From assembly GCA_904501705.1 (NCBI GenBank), contig CAJGCA010000008.1:1-36604 (forward strand): DNA of 36,604 bases, written 5' to 3'. Positions 15,605 to 23,115 of the stretch are shown here, piece after piece. The position numbers and the translations under genes were made by a program. Positions within the stretch are counted from its first letter, which is position 1, and each line of letters begins with the position of its first letter. This DNA comes from Clostridiaceae bacterium. GTDB taxonomy: Bacteria; Bacillota; Clostridia; Oscillospirales; Acutalibacteraceae. Below the pieces are notes generated by a model. It was given only the letters and a program-made list of their open reading frames with translations. It was not told where the DNA came from and did no database searches.

Positions 15605-16213
15605 ATGGATCAAATAAAAATCGGAGGATTTATTGCCGAGTGCAGAAAAAAGGCAAACTTAACACAAATGCAATTGGCAGAAAAACTGGATATTACCGAT
15701 AAAGCTGTATCAAAATGGGAACGAGGCATTACAATGCCCGATACTTCGATAATGCTTGAACTTTGCAAAATTCTCGGCATCAGTGTAAACGAATTATTAA
15801 GTGGGGAGAAAATCAATATGGAGAATAATAATCAAAAAAACGAACAGCTTTTGCTTGAAATGGCAAACGAATTAGAAAAGAAAAACAAAACTATTTGGAA
15901 TGCAATGTGGACGATCATGGCAGTGAGTATCATTGGATTAATCGGAGGTCTTGCGATTATCGCGTTTTTTATTCCCGAGGGCCCTTGGATGCTCGTTGCG
16001 ATACTTGCGCTCTGCGTGGTCTTCCTGATACCGTGCTTCTACGCATTAAAGCTTGAGGTTAGCGTAGGTGCTTATAAATGCAAGAACTGCGGTTACGAGA
16101 TTGTACCTACCTATATGCAGGCACTTAATGCGATGCATAGAGGAACGACTCGGTATTTGAAGTGTCCAAAATGCAACAAACGTACTTGGTGCAAGAAAGT
16201 ATTAAAGAAGTAA
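15605..16213 (+). CDS. Membrane-anchored XRE-family regulator with zinc ribbon
   Basis: 202 residues from ATG 15605 (AAAGGAGG upstream). Residues 5-65 are a Cro/CI-type helix-turn-helix (IAECRKKANLTQMQLAEKLD, then KAVSKWERG). A charged linker leads to two transmembrane helices (about 98-123 and 127-149). The C-terminus has a zinc-ribbon-like set of cysteines: C159-x2-C162 (CKNCGYEI), C187-x2-C190 (CPKCNK) and C196. The order DNA-binding domain, membrane hairpin, metal knuckle suggests a regulator held at the membrane that senses something there; this is inference. The gene is noticeably richer in A/T than glnN or trkH on either side, which hints at acquisition by transfer. No target gene is adjacent. 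Confidence 0.85.
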   Translation: MDQIKIGGFIAECRKKANLTQMQLAEKLDITDKAVSKWERGITMPDTSIMLELCKILGISVNELLSGEKINMENNNQKNEQLLLEMANELEKKNKTIWNAMWTIMAVSIIGLIGGLAIIAFFIPEGPWMLVAILALCVVFLIPCFYALKLEVSVGAYKCKNCGYEIVPTYMQALNAMHRGTTRYLKCPKCNKRTWCKKVLKK

Positions 16214-16275
16214 ATTCCAATTTATCGAATAGATAATATTTGTTTAGATAAGGGTTTTAGGTTCTCCTAACAAGT

Positions 16276-16297
16276 GACATTTGGGCGCCCAAATGTC
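16276..16297. repeat. 22-base perfect palindrome
   Basis: GACATTTGGGC and its exact complement meet without a loop at 16286/16287. Outer arms AACAAG (16269-16274) and CTTGTT (16301-16306) extend the symmetry to about 38 bases. Confidence 0.85.
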
Positions 16298-16324
16298 CTG
16301 CTTGTTACGGTATGAGACAAAACT

Positions 16325-16465
16325 AAAAAGCCTCCCTTGTGCAAAGGGAGGTGGCAAAAATCTTTGATTTTTGACGGAGGGATTGTTGGTTGTCTGCTCT
16401 TAACAATCCCCCAGTCTTTTTGCTTCGCAAAAATCCAGCCCCCTTTACACAAGGGGGCCTTTTTT
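16325..16465. repeat. Composite extragenic repeat with hairpin ends
   Basis: The left part has hairpins CCTCCCTT/AAGGGAGG and AAAAATC/GATTTTT, then GGAGGGATTGTT. The right part mirrors it with AACAATCCCCC, TTTTTG/CAAAAA and CCCCCTTT/AAGGGGGC. The whole is an imperfect inverted repeat of about 140 bases between two convergent genes (XRE gene and trkH), with T-runs outward on both strands, so it can end transcription from both sides. A related fragment occurs at 19526-19552. Confidence 0.75.
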
Positions 16466-16513
16466 CTGTCCTTACGGGTACAACGCCTACGGTCGAGCCT
16501 TTTTTGGTGGGTA

Positions 16514-17956
16514 TTACTTTTTCGTCCACGTTGAGGGGATGAGCACGAACAACAGCGGATAGATCTCCAGTCGTCCGAACAGCATCGCCAGCGAGAGAAT
16601 GATTTTCGACAGCGGCGAATACACCGCATAGCTTGCGGCAGGTCCGACCAGGCCGAAGCCGGGACCGACGTTGTTGAAGCAGGCGGTCATGGCGGAGAAA
16701 TTGGTTACCATCCCGAACGGCTCAAAGCATAACAGCAGACAACCGACTGCAAACAGCGCAATGTAGAGAATAAAATACGCCGATGCACCGGATATGGCAC
16801 CTTCGTCGAGGCGCTTGCCTTCCATCTTGATGACGCCGACCGAGCGGGGATGCAGTAGGCGGCGCAGATCGCGCTTGACGGTGCTCAGCAGCAGTTGGAC
16901 GCGCGACACCTTGAGACCGCCCGCGGTGGAGCCCGCACAGCCGCCGATAAACATCAGCACGAGCAGGATGCCCTTGGACAGTCCCGGCCAGAGGTCAAAG
17001 TCCGCGGTGGCATAGCCGGTGGTGGTGGTGATGGACGACACCTGGAAGAGCGCCGTGCGTACCGTCTCCTCAAAGCCGTCGTACAGCGGTGCGATGTTGA
17101 GCGAAATGGCGGCGGTGGCACCGACCACGATGGCGACATACAGCCACAACTCGCGGCTTTTGAACGCTTCTTTGGCATGGCGGATGAGGATGAGGTAATA
17201 AAGGTTAAAGTTGACACCGAACAGCAGCATAAAGATACCGATGACCCATTGGAGATACGGGCTGTATCCCGCAATGCTGTCCGCCTTGATGCCGAAGCCG
17301 CCCGTGCCGGCCGTGCCGAAAGCGTGTACCACGCTGTCAAACAGCGGCATACCGCCCAAAAGCAGCAGGACGATCTCCACCGCAGTCATCACCAGATAAA
17401 TGATGTAGAGGATTTTCGCGGTATCGCGGATACGGGGCATCAGCTTGCCGACGACTGGCCCCGGCATTTCGGCGCGCAAGATGTGCATATTGCGCCCCGA
17501 CACCGACGGCACGATCGCCATGATCAGCACCAGCACACCCATACCGCCGATCCAGTGGGTAAAACTGCGCCAAAAGAGCAGTCCGTGGCTCATTGCCTCG
17601 ACGTTTTTGAGGATGGAAGCGCCCGTGGTGGTAAAGCCGCTCACCGTCTCAAAGAAGGCATCGACGTAGCTCGGGATCTCCCCGCTGAGGAAGAAGGGCA
17701 GCGCGCCGACGGCGGATAGCGCCAGCCACGACAGCGCGACGATGACAAAACCCTCACGCGCGTATACGACCTGCGAGCGCGGACGGCTGATTAGGGTGAG
17801 AGCAAACCCCACCGCCAACGCGACCGCCGCCGTGGTGAGTATCGCCCACAGGCATTGTTCGCGATAAATGAGCGCGACCAGCGCGGGTAGAACCAATACC
17901 GCCGCTTCCAGTTTAATGATCTGCCCGATCATATATAAAACCATTCTGCGATTCAT
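16514..17956 (-). CDS. trkH: Trk-type potassium uptake protein, membrane subunit
   Basis: 480 residues, typical for TrkH/KtrB. It is the pore-forming subunit for potassium entry. All four selectivity-filter repeats can be read in order: GFTTTGASIL, GTAGTGGFGI, ITTTTGYATAD and NNVGPGFGLVG, each between hydrophobic helices. GSTAGGLKVSR, the conserved loop after the third filter, is also present. The start codon lies 12 bases after the stop of trkA, so the two form an operon. The downstream end falls in the composite repeat, which supplies hairpins. Confidence 0.96.
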   Translation of the reverse strand: MNRRMVLYMIGQIIKLEAAVLVLPALVALIYREQCLWAILTTAAVALAVGFALTLISRPRSQVVYAREGFVIVALSWLALSAVGALPFFLSGEIPSYVDAFFETVSGFTTTGASILKNVEAMSHGLLFWRSFTHWIGGMGVLVLIMAIVPSVSGRNMHILRAEMPGPVVGKLMPRIRDTAKILYIIYLVMTAVEIVLLLLGGMPLFDSVVHAFGTAGTGGFGIKADSIAGYSPYLQWVIGIFMLLFGVNFNLYYLILIRHAKEAFKSRELWLYVAIVVGATAAISLNIAPLYDGFEETVRTALFQVSSITTTTGYATADFDLWPGLSKGILLVLMFIGGCAGSTAGGLKVSRVQLLLSTVKRDLRRLLHPRSVGVIKMEGKRLDEGAISGASAYFILYIALFAVGCLLLCFEPFGMVTNFSAMTACFNNVGPGFGLVGPAASYAVYSPLSKIILSLAMLFGRLEIYPLLFVLIPSTWTKK

Positions 17957-17968
17957 AGTAAACCATCC

Positions 17969-19327
17969 TTATTTCAGGATATCCTTTAGTTCTTGCAGAT
18001 GCTGTCCCGCAACGAGCAGTACCACCTTGTCTCCCGCGAGGATGCAATCGTCACCGGTGGGGATGATGGGCTTGCGGTTGCGGATGATGCCGGCAATGAG
18101 GATGTTGGGCTTGAGGTTAAGCTCCTTGAGCGGGATGTTGATGAGGGTTGGTTCGTCCTGTACCAGGAATTCCACCGCTTCGGCGCGGTCGTCCATCAGC
18201 GTGTACAGCGTTTCGATCGTGCTGCCCATCGAGTTGTGCAGTGCGCGGGCGTACCGCACCAGTACGTCCGCGATGAGTTTGCGGGGGGATACGATGCAGT
18301 CCATCCCCAGACGACTCGCCATCGACGCGAGCTCGGGACGGTTGACTTTGGCGACCACCTTGGGCACCTTCTGCGAGGAGGCGAAGAAAGAGAGCAGGAT
18401 ATTTTGCTCGTCCATACCCGTCAGCGATACAAAGGCATCCATATCGGCGATGCCTTCCTCCGCCAACAGCTCTTGATGTGAGCCGTCGCCGTGGATGACC
18501 ACTGCCTTGGGCAGTGCTTCGCACAAGTCCTCACACAAGGCGCGGTCGCGGTCGATGATCTTGACGTCGGTACCCGCCGCGAGCAGGCGCTTGGCAAGAT
18601 AGAATGCGGTGCGGCTGCCGCCGAGAATCATCACGTCGCGCGCCTGCTTGGATGCCAGCCCGATCGCACGCAGCAGCTTATGGGCCTCGGCGGGAGAGGC
18701 GGTCAGGCCGATGCGGTCGTCCGCCTGCAGGACGAAATTACCGTCGGGGATGTACACCTCGTCGCCGCGCTGGACAACGCAGATGAGGAATTTGGCTTTG
18801 TACCGTGCGCGAAGTTCATGCAGCGGCACGCCGAGCAGCGGCGAGTCGTCACGCAGATGCAGCTCGATCATCTCGAAATTGCCGCGGGAGAAGGTCTCGA
18901 TCTTCGCCGCGGTGGGGAGCTTTAAGGTGTGGAACAGCTCGCTCGCCGCGAGCAGTTCGGGGTTGATAGCCATCGATAGCCCCAGCTCCTGCTTCATAAA
19001 GGTGAGGGACTTGTCATTGTATTCGGGGTTGCGGATGCGGGCGATGGTGTGCTGCGCGCCCATCCGCCCCGCGAGGTAGCAGGCGAGCATATTAAGCTCG
19101 TCCGACCCCGTGACGGCGATGAACATCTCCGCATCGGCGGCCCCTGCCTCGGCGAGAGTGTCGCAGTCTGCGCCATTGCCGCAGACACCCATCACGTCAT
19201 AGATGTTGGTGATCTCGGCGAGGATGTCGCGGTCGAGCTCGATGGCGGTGATGTCGTGCCCCTCGGCGGTAAGGCTGGCGAGGATGGTGGAACCGATCTT
19301 GCCGCAGCCGACGATAAGAATCTTCAT
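17969..19327 (-). CDS. trkA: Trk potassium system regulatory subunit
   Basis: 452 residues from ATG 19327. The frame stays open to 19783 but that part is repeat DNA; GAAAGGAG just before ATG 19327 decides the start. Two RCK halves are seen: the first nucleotide fold MKILIVGCGKIGSTI (GxGxxG) and the second VMILGGSRTAFYLAKRLL, each followed by a TrkA-C domain. This cytoplasmic protein binds NAD(H) or other nucleotides and gates TrkH, the gene directly downstream. A promoter and a dispersed repeat lie upstream. Confidence 0.96.
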   Translation of the reverse strand: MKILIVGCGKIGSTILASLTAEGHDITAIELDRDILAEITNIYDVMGVCGNGADCDTLAEAGAADAEMFIAVTGSDELNMLACYLAGRMGAQHTIARIRNPEYNDKSLTFMKQELGLSMAINPELLAASELFHTLKLPTAAKIETFSRGNFEMIELHLRDDSPLLGVPLHELRARYKAKFLICVVQRGDEVYIPDGNFVLQADDRIGLTASPAEAHKLLRAIGLASKQARDVMILGGSRTAFYLAKRLLAAGTDVKIIDRDRALCEDLCEALPKAVVIHGDGSHQELLAEEGIADMDAFVSLTGMDEQNILLSFFASSQKVPKVVAKVNRPELASMASRLGMDCIVSPRKLIADVLVRYARALHNSMGSTIETLYTLMDDRAEAVEFLVQDEPTLINIPLKELNLKPNILIAGIIRNRKPIIPTGDDCILAGDKVVLLVAGQHLQELKDILK

Positions 19328-19375
19328 AAAAACGCTCCTTTCGGGCGAGAAATGATGGCTTATGATAATACCAGT

Positions 19376-19404
19376 ATTGTACCACATCTTGTCAATATAT
19401 GCAA
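19376..19404 (-). promoter_or_regulatory. Promoter of trkA-trkH
   Basis: On the minus strand TTGCAT (19399-19404) and TACAAT (19376-19381) are 17 bases apart. A TTGACA inside the spacer with TATTAT at a 19-base distance is a weaker alternative. Confidence 0.65.
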
Positions 19405-19417
19405 ACCTTAAATAGGG

Positions 19418-19499
19418 TTGTAGGGGCGGATGCCCACATCCGCCCGAAGGAATATTGTGCAAAGCCATTACGGGACGATGTGGGCATCGTCCCCTACAA
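19418..19499. repeat. Two-hairpin extragenic repeat
   Basis: Outer arms TTGTAGGGG (19418-19426) and CCCCTACAA (19491-19499) enclose two small hairpins, CGGATG-CCCA-CATCCG and ACGATG-TGGG-CATCGT. The two hairpins differ at paired positions, so pairing is kept in each. Confidence 0.8.
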
Positions 19500-19525
19500 G
19501 CATATTTTTGTTTACACGCTGCTAT

Positions 19526-19552
19526 TAGCCTCCCTTGCCTAAAGGGGGCCTT
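19526..19552. repeat. Fragment of the composite repeat
   Basis: TAGCCTCCCTTGCCTAAAGG followed by GGGCCTT resembles the left end of the repeat at 16325-16465. Confidence 0.5.
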
Positions 19553-19598
19553 ATAAGGGATTGCAAACAAAAAATTTTTCCTTTCGACAAAAATCTCC

Positions 19599-19627
19599 TT
19601 GCTTTTTCTTTTTAATAATGCTATGCT
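19599..19627 (+). promoter_or_regulatory. Possible promoter for the structured leader and AbrB-like gene
   Basis: TTGCTT (19599-19604) and TATGCT (19622-19627) with a 17-base spacer. The expected start is about base 19634, exactly where the nested inverted repeat begins. Confidence 0.5.
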
Positions 19628-19633
19628 GAGAAT

Positions 19634-19739
19634 GCCAAGCAAACTAAATATGAAAAACCCTCGGTTTGCGTTTTTACCATTCGGTAAAAACGCAGGCTCT
19701 GCTTTTGCATACCGAGGGTTTTGCATTAGTTTGCTTGGC
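19634..19739 (+). ncRNA. Candidate structured RNA: nested triple inverted repeat
   Basis: Three perfect arm pairs are nested: 14 bases (19634-19647 with 19726-19739), 12 bases (19654-19665 with 19711-19722) and 11 bases (19668-19678 with 19683-19693, loop of four). A small GCAGGCTCTGC loop lies between the inner and middle arms. An intrinsic terminator follows at 19762-19789, then the AbrB-like gene. It could be a regulatory leader, a small RNA, or a mobile repeat of MITE type; sequence alone does not decide. Confidence 0.5.
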
Positions 19740-19761
19740 GGCCGGAGCCATGCGTTTTTCG

Positions 19762-19789
19762 GTGCGTGGCTTTTGCCACGCACTTTTTT
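19762..19789 (+). terminator. Perfect intrinsic terminator upstream of the AbrB-like gene
   Basis: GTGCGTGGC-TTTT-GCCACGCAC followed by TTTTTT. It lies only 19 bases before the start codon at 19809, so it either ends the upstream RNA or acts as an attenuator. Confidence 0.9.
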
Positions 19790-19808
19790 GTTATCGAGGT
19801 GAAATGGT

Positions 19809-19964
19809 ATGCAAAAAACAATGATTTTTGAGCGCGAGATTGATAAAGCAGGACGGTTTGTTATTCCGGTTGACGTTCGTCATATGTACGACATTGGGGA
19901 TGGCGATAAGTTGCTCATTATCCCGCAGGAAAACGGCATCCTCATCCGCAAGGCGGAGAAATAA
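19809..19964 (+). CDS. Small AbrB/SpoVT-like DNA-binding protein
   Basis: 51 residues: starts MQKTMIFEREIDKAGRFVIP, then VDVRHMYDIGDGDKLLIIP, then QENGILIRKAEK. This is the swapped-hairpin AbrB/MazE-like fold: an R-x-I-D-x-x-G-R-x-V-I-P opening, a short helix, then the GDKL strand. Such proteins bind DNA as dimers, as transition-state regulators or antitoxins. GAGGTGA lies 6 bases before ATG. No toxin gene follows: the next feature is a bidirectional terminator and the convergent icd gene. A control gene of its own expression through the upstream hairpins is possible but not shown. Confidence 0.85.
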   Translation: MQKTMIFEREIDKAGRFVIPVDVRHMYDIGDGDKLLIIPQENGILIRKAEK

Positions 19965-19976
19965 GAACACAAAAAC

Positions 19977-20016
19977 ACAGCGCATCGGTGCATAAGCCCG
20001 ATGCGCTGTACTTTTT
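19977..20016. terminator. Bidirectional terminator between the AbrB-like gene and icd
   Basis: ACAGCGCATCGG (19977-19988) pairs with CCGATGCGCTGT (19998-20009). TTTTT follows on the plus strand, and an A-run (T-run on the minus strand) precedes it. Confidence 0.9.
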
Positions 20017-21154
20017 ACATCTTCTCTATCTCTGCCATTACAGCATCCGCGAACTCGCGGCAGGTGTTGCCGCCGAGTTCTCCGCTCATATTGAGCGTGT
20101 CGCTGACGATGGTAAGGGCGTTTTCCAGCTTTTGCGCCTCGTCGGGGCGGGCGATGTGCCGCAGCAGCATCGCGACCGCTTTGAGGATGCTGGCAGGGTT
20201 GGCATAATCGCCCAGCCCCTGCTCCAGCATACGCGGCGCGGTGCCGTGAATCGCCTCAAACATCGCGTACTCGTCGCCGATGTTCGCGCTGCCTGCCGTG
20301 CCGACACCGCCCTGAATCTGGGCGGCCTCGTCGGTGATGATATCACCGTACAGGTTGGGCAGCACGAACACCTGAAACCGACTGCGCACCGCAGGGTTGA
20401 CGAGGTTGGCGGTCATAATGTCGATATACCAGTCCTCGGCGGTGATGTCGGGATACTCGGCAGCGATCTCGTGGCATATCGCGGAGAATTTGCCGTCGGT
20501 CTTTTTCATAATGTTTGCCTTGGTGACGATGGCAACATTGTCTTTGCCGTTCATGCGCGCATATTCGAACGCGGCACGGGCGATGCGGCGCGTACCGGCA
20601 TCGGTGGTAACCTTAAAGTCCATCGCGAGCTTGTCCGGCAGTTCAATGCCCTTGCTGCCGAGGACGTATTCGCCCTCGCTGTTTTCGCGGTAGAACACCC
20701 AGTCGATGCCTTCCTCGGGCACGTTGACGGGGCGCACGTTGGCGTACAGGTCAAGCTCGCGGCGCATCGCGACGTTGGCGCTTTCCATTGCGCCGCCGTG
20801 GGGGGTGGCGGTGGGGCCTTTGAGAAGGACGTCGCACGCTTTGAGCGCGGCGAGGGTGTCGTCGGGGATCGCCTTGCCGACTTCCATACGGCGATCAAGG
20901 GTCAGCCCCTCGATCTCACGGATCTCCACTTTACCTGCGGCAATATCGTCCGCGAGCAGATGCTCCATCACGCGCTTGGCTTCCTTGGTGATGATGGGGC
21001 CGATGCCGTCGCCGTCGACGGTGCCGACAACGATTTTGTCCATCGCGGCGAAATCCTTTGCCGTGGCGCCTGCCTCCATGCGGTTTTGCCGTTCAAGCTG
21101 GCTTTCCAGCAGCGTGCGGAAGCTCTCTACGGCCTTGTCGATATATTCCTGCAT
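20015..21154 (-). CDS. icd: Isocitrate dehydrogenase (isocitrate/isopropylmalate dehydrogenase family)
   Basis: 379 residues. It oxidises isocitrate to 2-oxoglutarate and CO2. The core begins near residue 39 with IVVGTVDGDGIGP. The substrate loop reads YRENSEGEY, the isocitrate form rather than the RELTGG form of isopropylmalate dehydrogenase. NLYGDIITDEAAQIQGG carries the metal-binding Asp residues, and AIHGTAP the cofactor loop. An N-terminal helical extension of about 38 residues (from MQEYIDKAVESFRTLLE) is not part of the usual fold. NAD versus NADP cannot be settled by eye. The start lies 4 bases after the aconitase stop, with GGGAG in the aconitase end, so it is the last gene of the citrate operon. 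Confidence 0.9.
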   Translation of the reverse strand: MQEYIDKAVESFRTLLESQLERQNRMEAGATAKDFAAMDKIVVGTVDGDGIGPIITKEAKRVMEHLLADDIAAGKVEIREIEGLTLDRRMEVGKAIPDDTLAALKACDVLLKGPTATPHGGAMESANVAMRRELDLYANVRPVNVPEEGIDWVFYRENSEGEYVLGSKGIELPDKLAMDFKVTTDAGTRRIARAAFEYARMNGKDNVAIVTKANIMKKTDGKFSAICHEIAAEYPDITAEDWYIDIMTANLVNPAVRSRFQVFVLPNLYGDIITDEAAQIQGGVGTAGSANIGDEYAMFEAIHGTAPRMLEQGLGDYANPASILKAVAMLLRHIARPDEAQKLENALTIVSDTLNMSGELGGNTCREFADAVMAEIEKM

Positions 21155-21158
21155 CGTG

Positions 21159-23090
21159 TTATTCTCCCATCTCTTTGGTGTAGGCGAGCAGACCGCCCGC
21201 TTTCAGAATGGCTTTCTGACGGTCGGTGAAGTCCGCGCACAGCGTGAAGGTCTCGCCCGTGGTATCGTCGGTCAGGGTGATGTTGCCGCTGTCCATCCCC
21301 GCGTACACGTCGGAGAGAGCCAGAGCGTCGCCCTGCGAGAGCTTGTCGTAGTCGGCGGGGTTAGCGAAGGTCAGCGGCATAATACCCGCATTGATGAGGT
21401 TCGCCGCGTGGATACGGGCAAAGGATTTCGCGATCACCGCGCGCACACCGAGATATAAGGGCACGAGCGCCGCGTGCTCGCGGGAGGAGCCTTGTCCGTA
21501 GTTGCTGCCGCCGACGATGATGCTCTGTCCCGCCGCTTTTGCGCGCTCGGGGAAGGTGGTATCACACACGCCGAAGCAGAACTGCGACAGGTGCGGGATG
21601 TTGGAGCGGTAGGGCAGGATCTTCGCGCCCGCGGGCATAATGTGGTCGGTGGTGATGTTGTCGCCGACCTTGAGAATGAGCGGCGCGGTGAGGCTGTCGA
21701 GCTGCGGATGGCTCTGCGGGAATTCTTTAATGTTCGGGCCGCGCAGAACTTCGACATCCGCTGCGTCCGCCTCGTCGGCGGGCGGGATGACCGCGCTGTC
21801 GTCGATGCGGAAGGACGCGGGCATCGTGATGCTCGGCATTTCACCGAGCAGACGCGGGTCGGTAATTTCGCCCGTCAGCGCCGCGGCGACCGCGGTCTCG
21901 GGACTGACGAGGTAGACCTGCCCGTCGGCGGTACCGCTGCGGCCTTCGAAGTTGCGGTTAAAGGTACGCAGGCTCACGCCGCCCGAGTTGGGAGAGAAGC
22001 CCATGCCAATGCAGGGGCCGCACGCACTTTCCAGTACGCGGGCACCCGCGGCGAGAATGTCGGTGAGCGCGCCGCAGTCGGCGAGCATCGTCAGCACCTG
22101 CTTAGAGCCGGGGGAGATGGACAGGCTGACCGAGGGCTGGATGGTGCAGCCACGCAGCAGCGCGGCGACCTTGAGCATATCCTGCAGCGAGGAGTTGGTG
22201 CAGGAGCCGATGCACACCTGATCCACCTTGGCGCCTTTGAGGGATGCCACCGTGACGATGTTGTCGGGGCTGTGCGGACACGCAATCAGCGGCTCGAGGG
22301 TGGACAGGTTGATGTGCAGAATCTTATCGTATTCGGCGTCGGGATCGCTCGCGAGTGGGATGTAATCCTCCTCGCGTCCCTCGGCCTTGAGGAATTCACG
22401 GGTGACCTCGTCGGAGGGGAAAATGGAGGTCGTGGCACCAAGCTCGGTGCCCATATTGGTGATGGTGGCGCGCTCGGGGACACTCAGCGTCGCGACGCCC
22501 TCGCCGCCCCATTCGATGATCGCGCCGACGCCGCCCTTGACGGAGAGCTGGCGCAGAATCTCAAGGCTGACGTCCTTCGCGGTGACGAAGGGGCGCAGCT
22601 TGCCCGTCAGCTCGACCTTAAACATCTTCGGCATCGTGATGTAGTAGGCGCCGCCACCCATTGCGACCGCGACGTCGAGACCGCCCGCGCCCATCGCGAG
22701 CATACCGATGCCGCCGCCCGTGGGGGTGTGACTGTCCGAGCCGATGAGGGTCTTGCCGGGCTTGCCGAAGCGCTCGAGATGCACCTGATGGCAGATGCCG
22801 TTGCCGGGACGGGAGAAGTAGATGCCGTGCTTTTTGCACACCGACTGGATATAGCGGTGGTCGTCGGCGTTCTCGAAGCCCGACTGTAAGGTGTTGTGGT
22901 CGATGTAGGCGACGCTGCGCTTGGTGCGCACGCGCGGGATGCCCATCGTCTCAAATTCGAGGTACGCCATCGTGCCGGTGGCGTCTTGGGTCAGCGTCTG
23001 GTCGATGCGCAGGGCGATCTCGGTGCCTGCGATCATCTCGCCGCTGACGAGGTGGTCTTTAATGATCTTTTGTGCGATTGTCAGTCCCAT
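21159..23090 (-). CDS. Aconitate hydratase
   Basis: 643 residues from ATG 23090 (AAGGAG upstream); the 16 codons before it lack a site. It interconverts citrate and isocitrate with a 4Fe-4S cluster. Cluster ligands are visible in IGSCTNSS and ACGPCIGMG. Other family blocks are the early IDHN, SDSHTPTGGG and the C-terminal swivel domain with IVGGSNYGQGSSREHA. Length fits the clostridial/mitochondrial-like short aconitase rather than the roughly 890-residue AcnA. It sits between the GntR gene (25 bases upstream) and icd (4 bases downstream), so synthase, aconitase and dehydrogenase are made together. Confidence 0.95.
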   Translation of the reverse strand: MGLTIAQKIIKDHLVSGEMIAGTEIALRIDQTLTQDATGTMAYLEFETMGIPRVRTKRSVAYIDHNTLQSGFENADDHRYIQSVCKKHGIYFSRPGNGICHQVHLERFGKPGKTLIGSDSHTPTGGGIGMLAMGAGGLDVAVAMGGGAYYITMPKMFKVELTGKLRPFVTAKDVSLEILRQLSVKGGVGAIIEWGGEGVATLSVPERATITNMGTELGATTSIFPSDEVTREFLKAEGREEDYIPLASDPDAEYDKILHINLSTLEPLIACPHSPDNIVTVASLKGAKVDQVCIGSCTNSSLQDMLKVAALLRGCTIQPSVSLSISPGSKQVLTMLADCGALTDILAAGARVLESACGPCIGMGFSPNSGGVSLRTFNRNFEGRSGTADGQVYLVSPETAVAAALTGEITDPRLLGEMPSITMPASFRIDDSAVIPPADEADAADVEVLRGPNIKEFPQSHPQLDSLTAPLILKVGDNITTDHIMPAGAKILPYRSNIPHLSQFCFGVCDTTFPERAKAAGQSIIVGGSNYGQGSSREHAALVPLYLGVRAVIAKSFARIHAANLINAGIMPLTFANPADYDKLSQGDALALSDVYAGMDSGNITLTDDTTGETFTLCADFTDRQKAILKAGGLLAYTKEMGE

Positions 23091-23115
23091 AATGGTTCGC
23101 TCCTTATCCGTATGG

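Noticed and set aside
19418..19499. CRISPR repeat units
   Set aside because: Only two hairpins in an inverted arrangement, with no regular spacers and no cas genes.
19328..19783. In-frame extension of trkA by 152 codons
   Set aside because: TrkA starts with its own ribosome site at 19327; the extension is made of extragenic repeats, terminator and hairpins.
19988..21229. 413-residue plus-strand frame opposite icd
   Set aside because: It is antisense to a well-supported dehydrogenase and its composition is that of a reverse-complement shadow.
21474..22889. 471-residue plus-strand frame opposite aconitase
   Set aside because: It is a shadow frame; aconitase motifs on the minus strand are complete.
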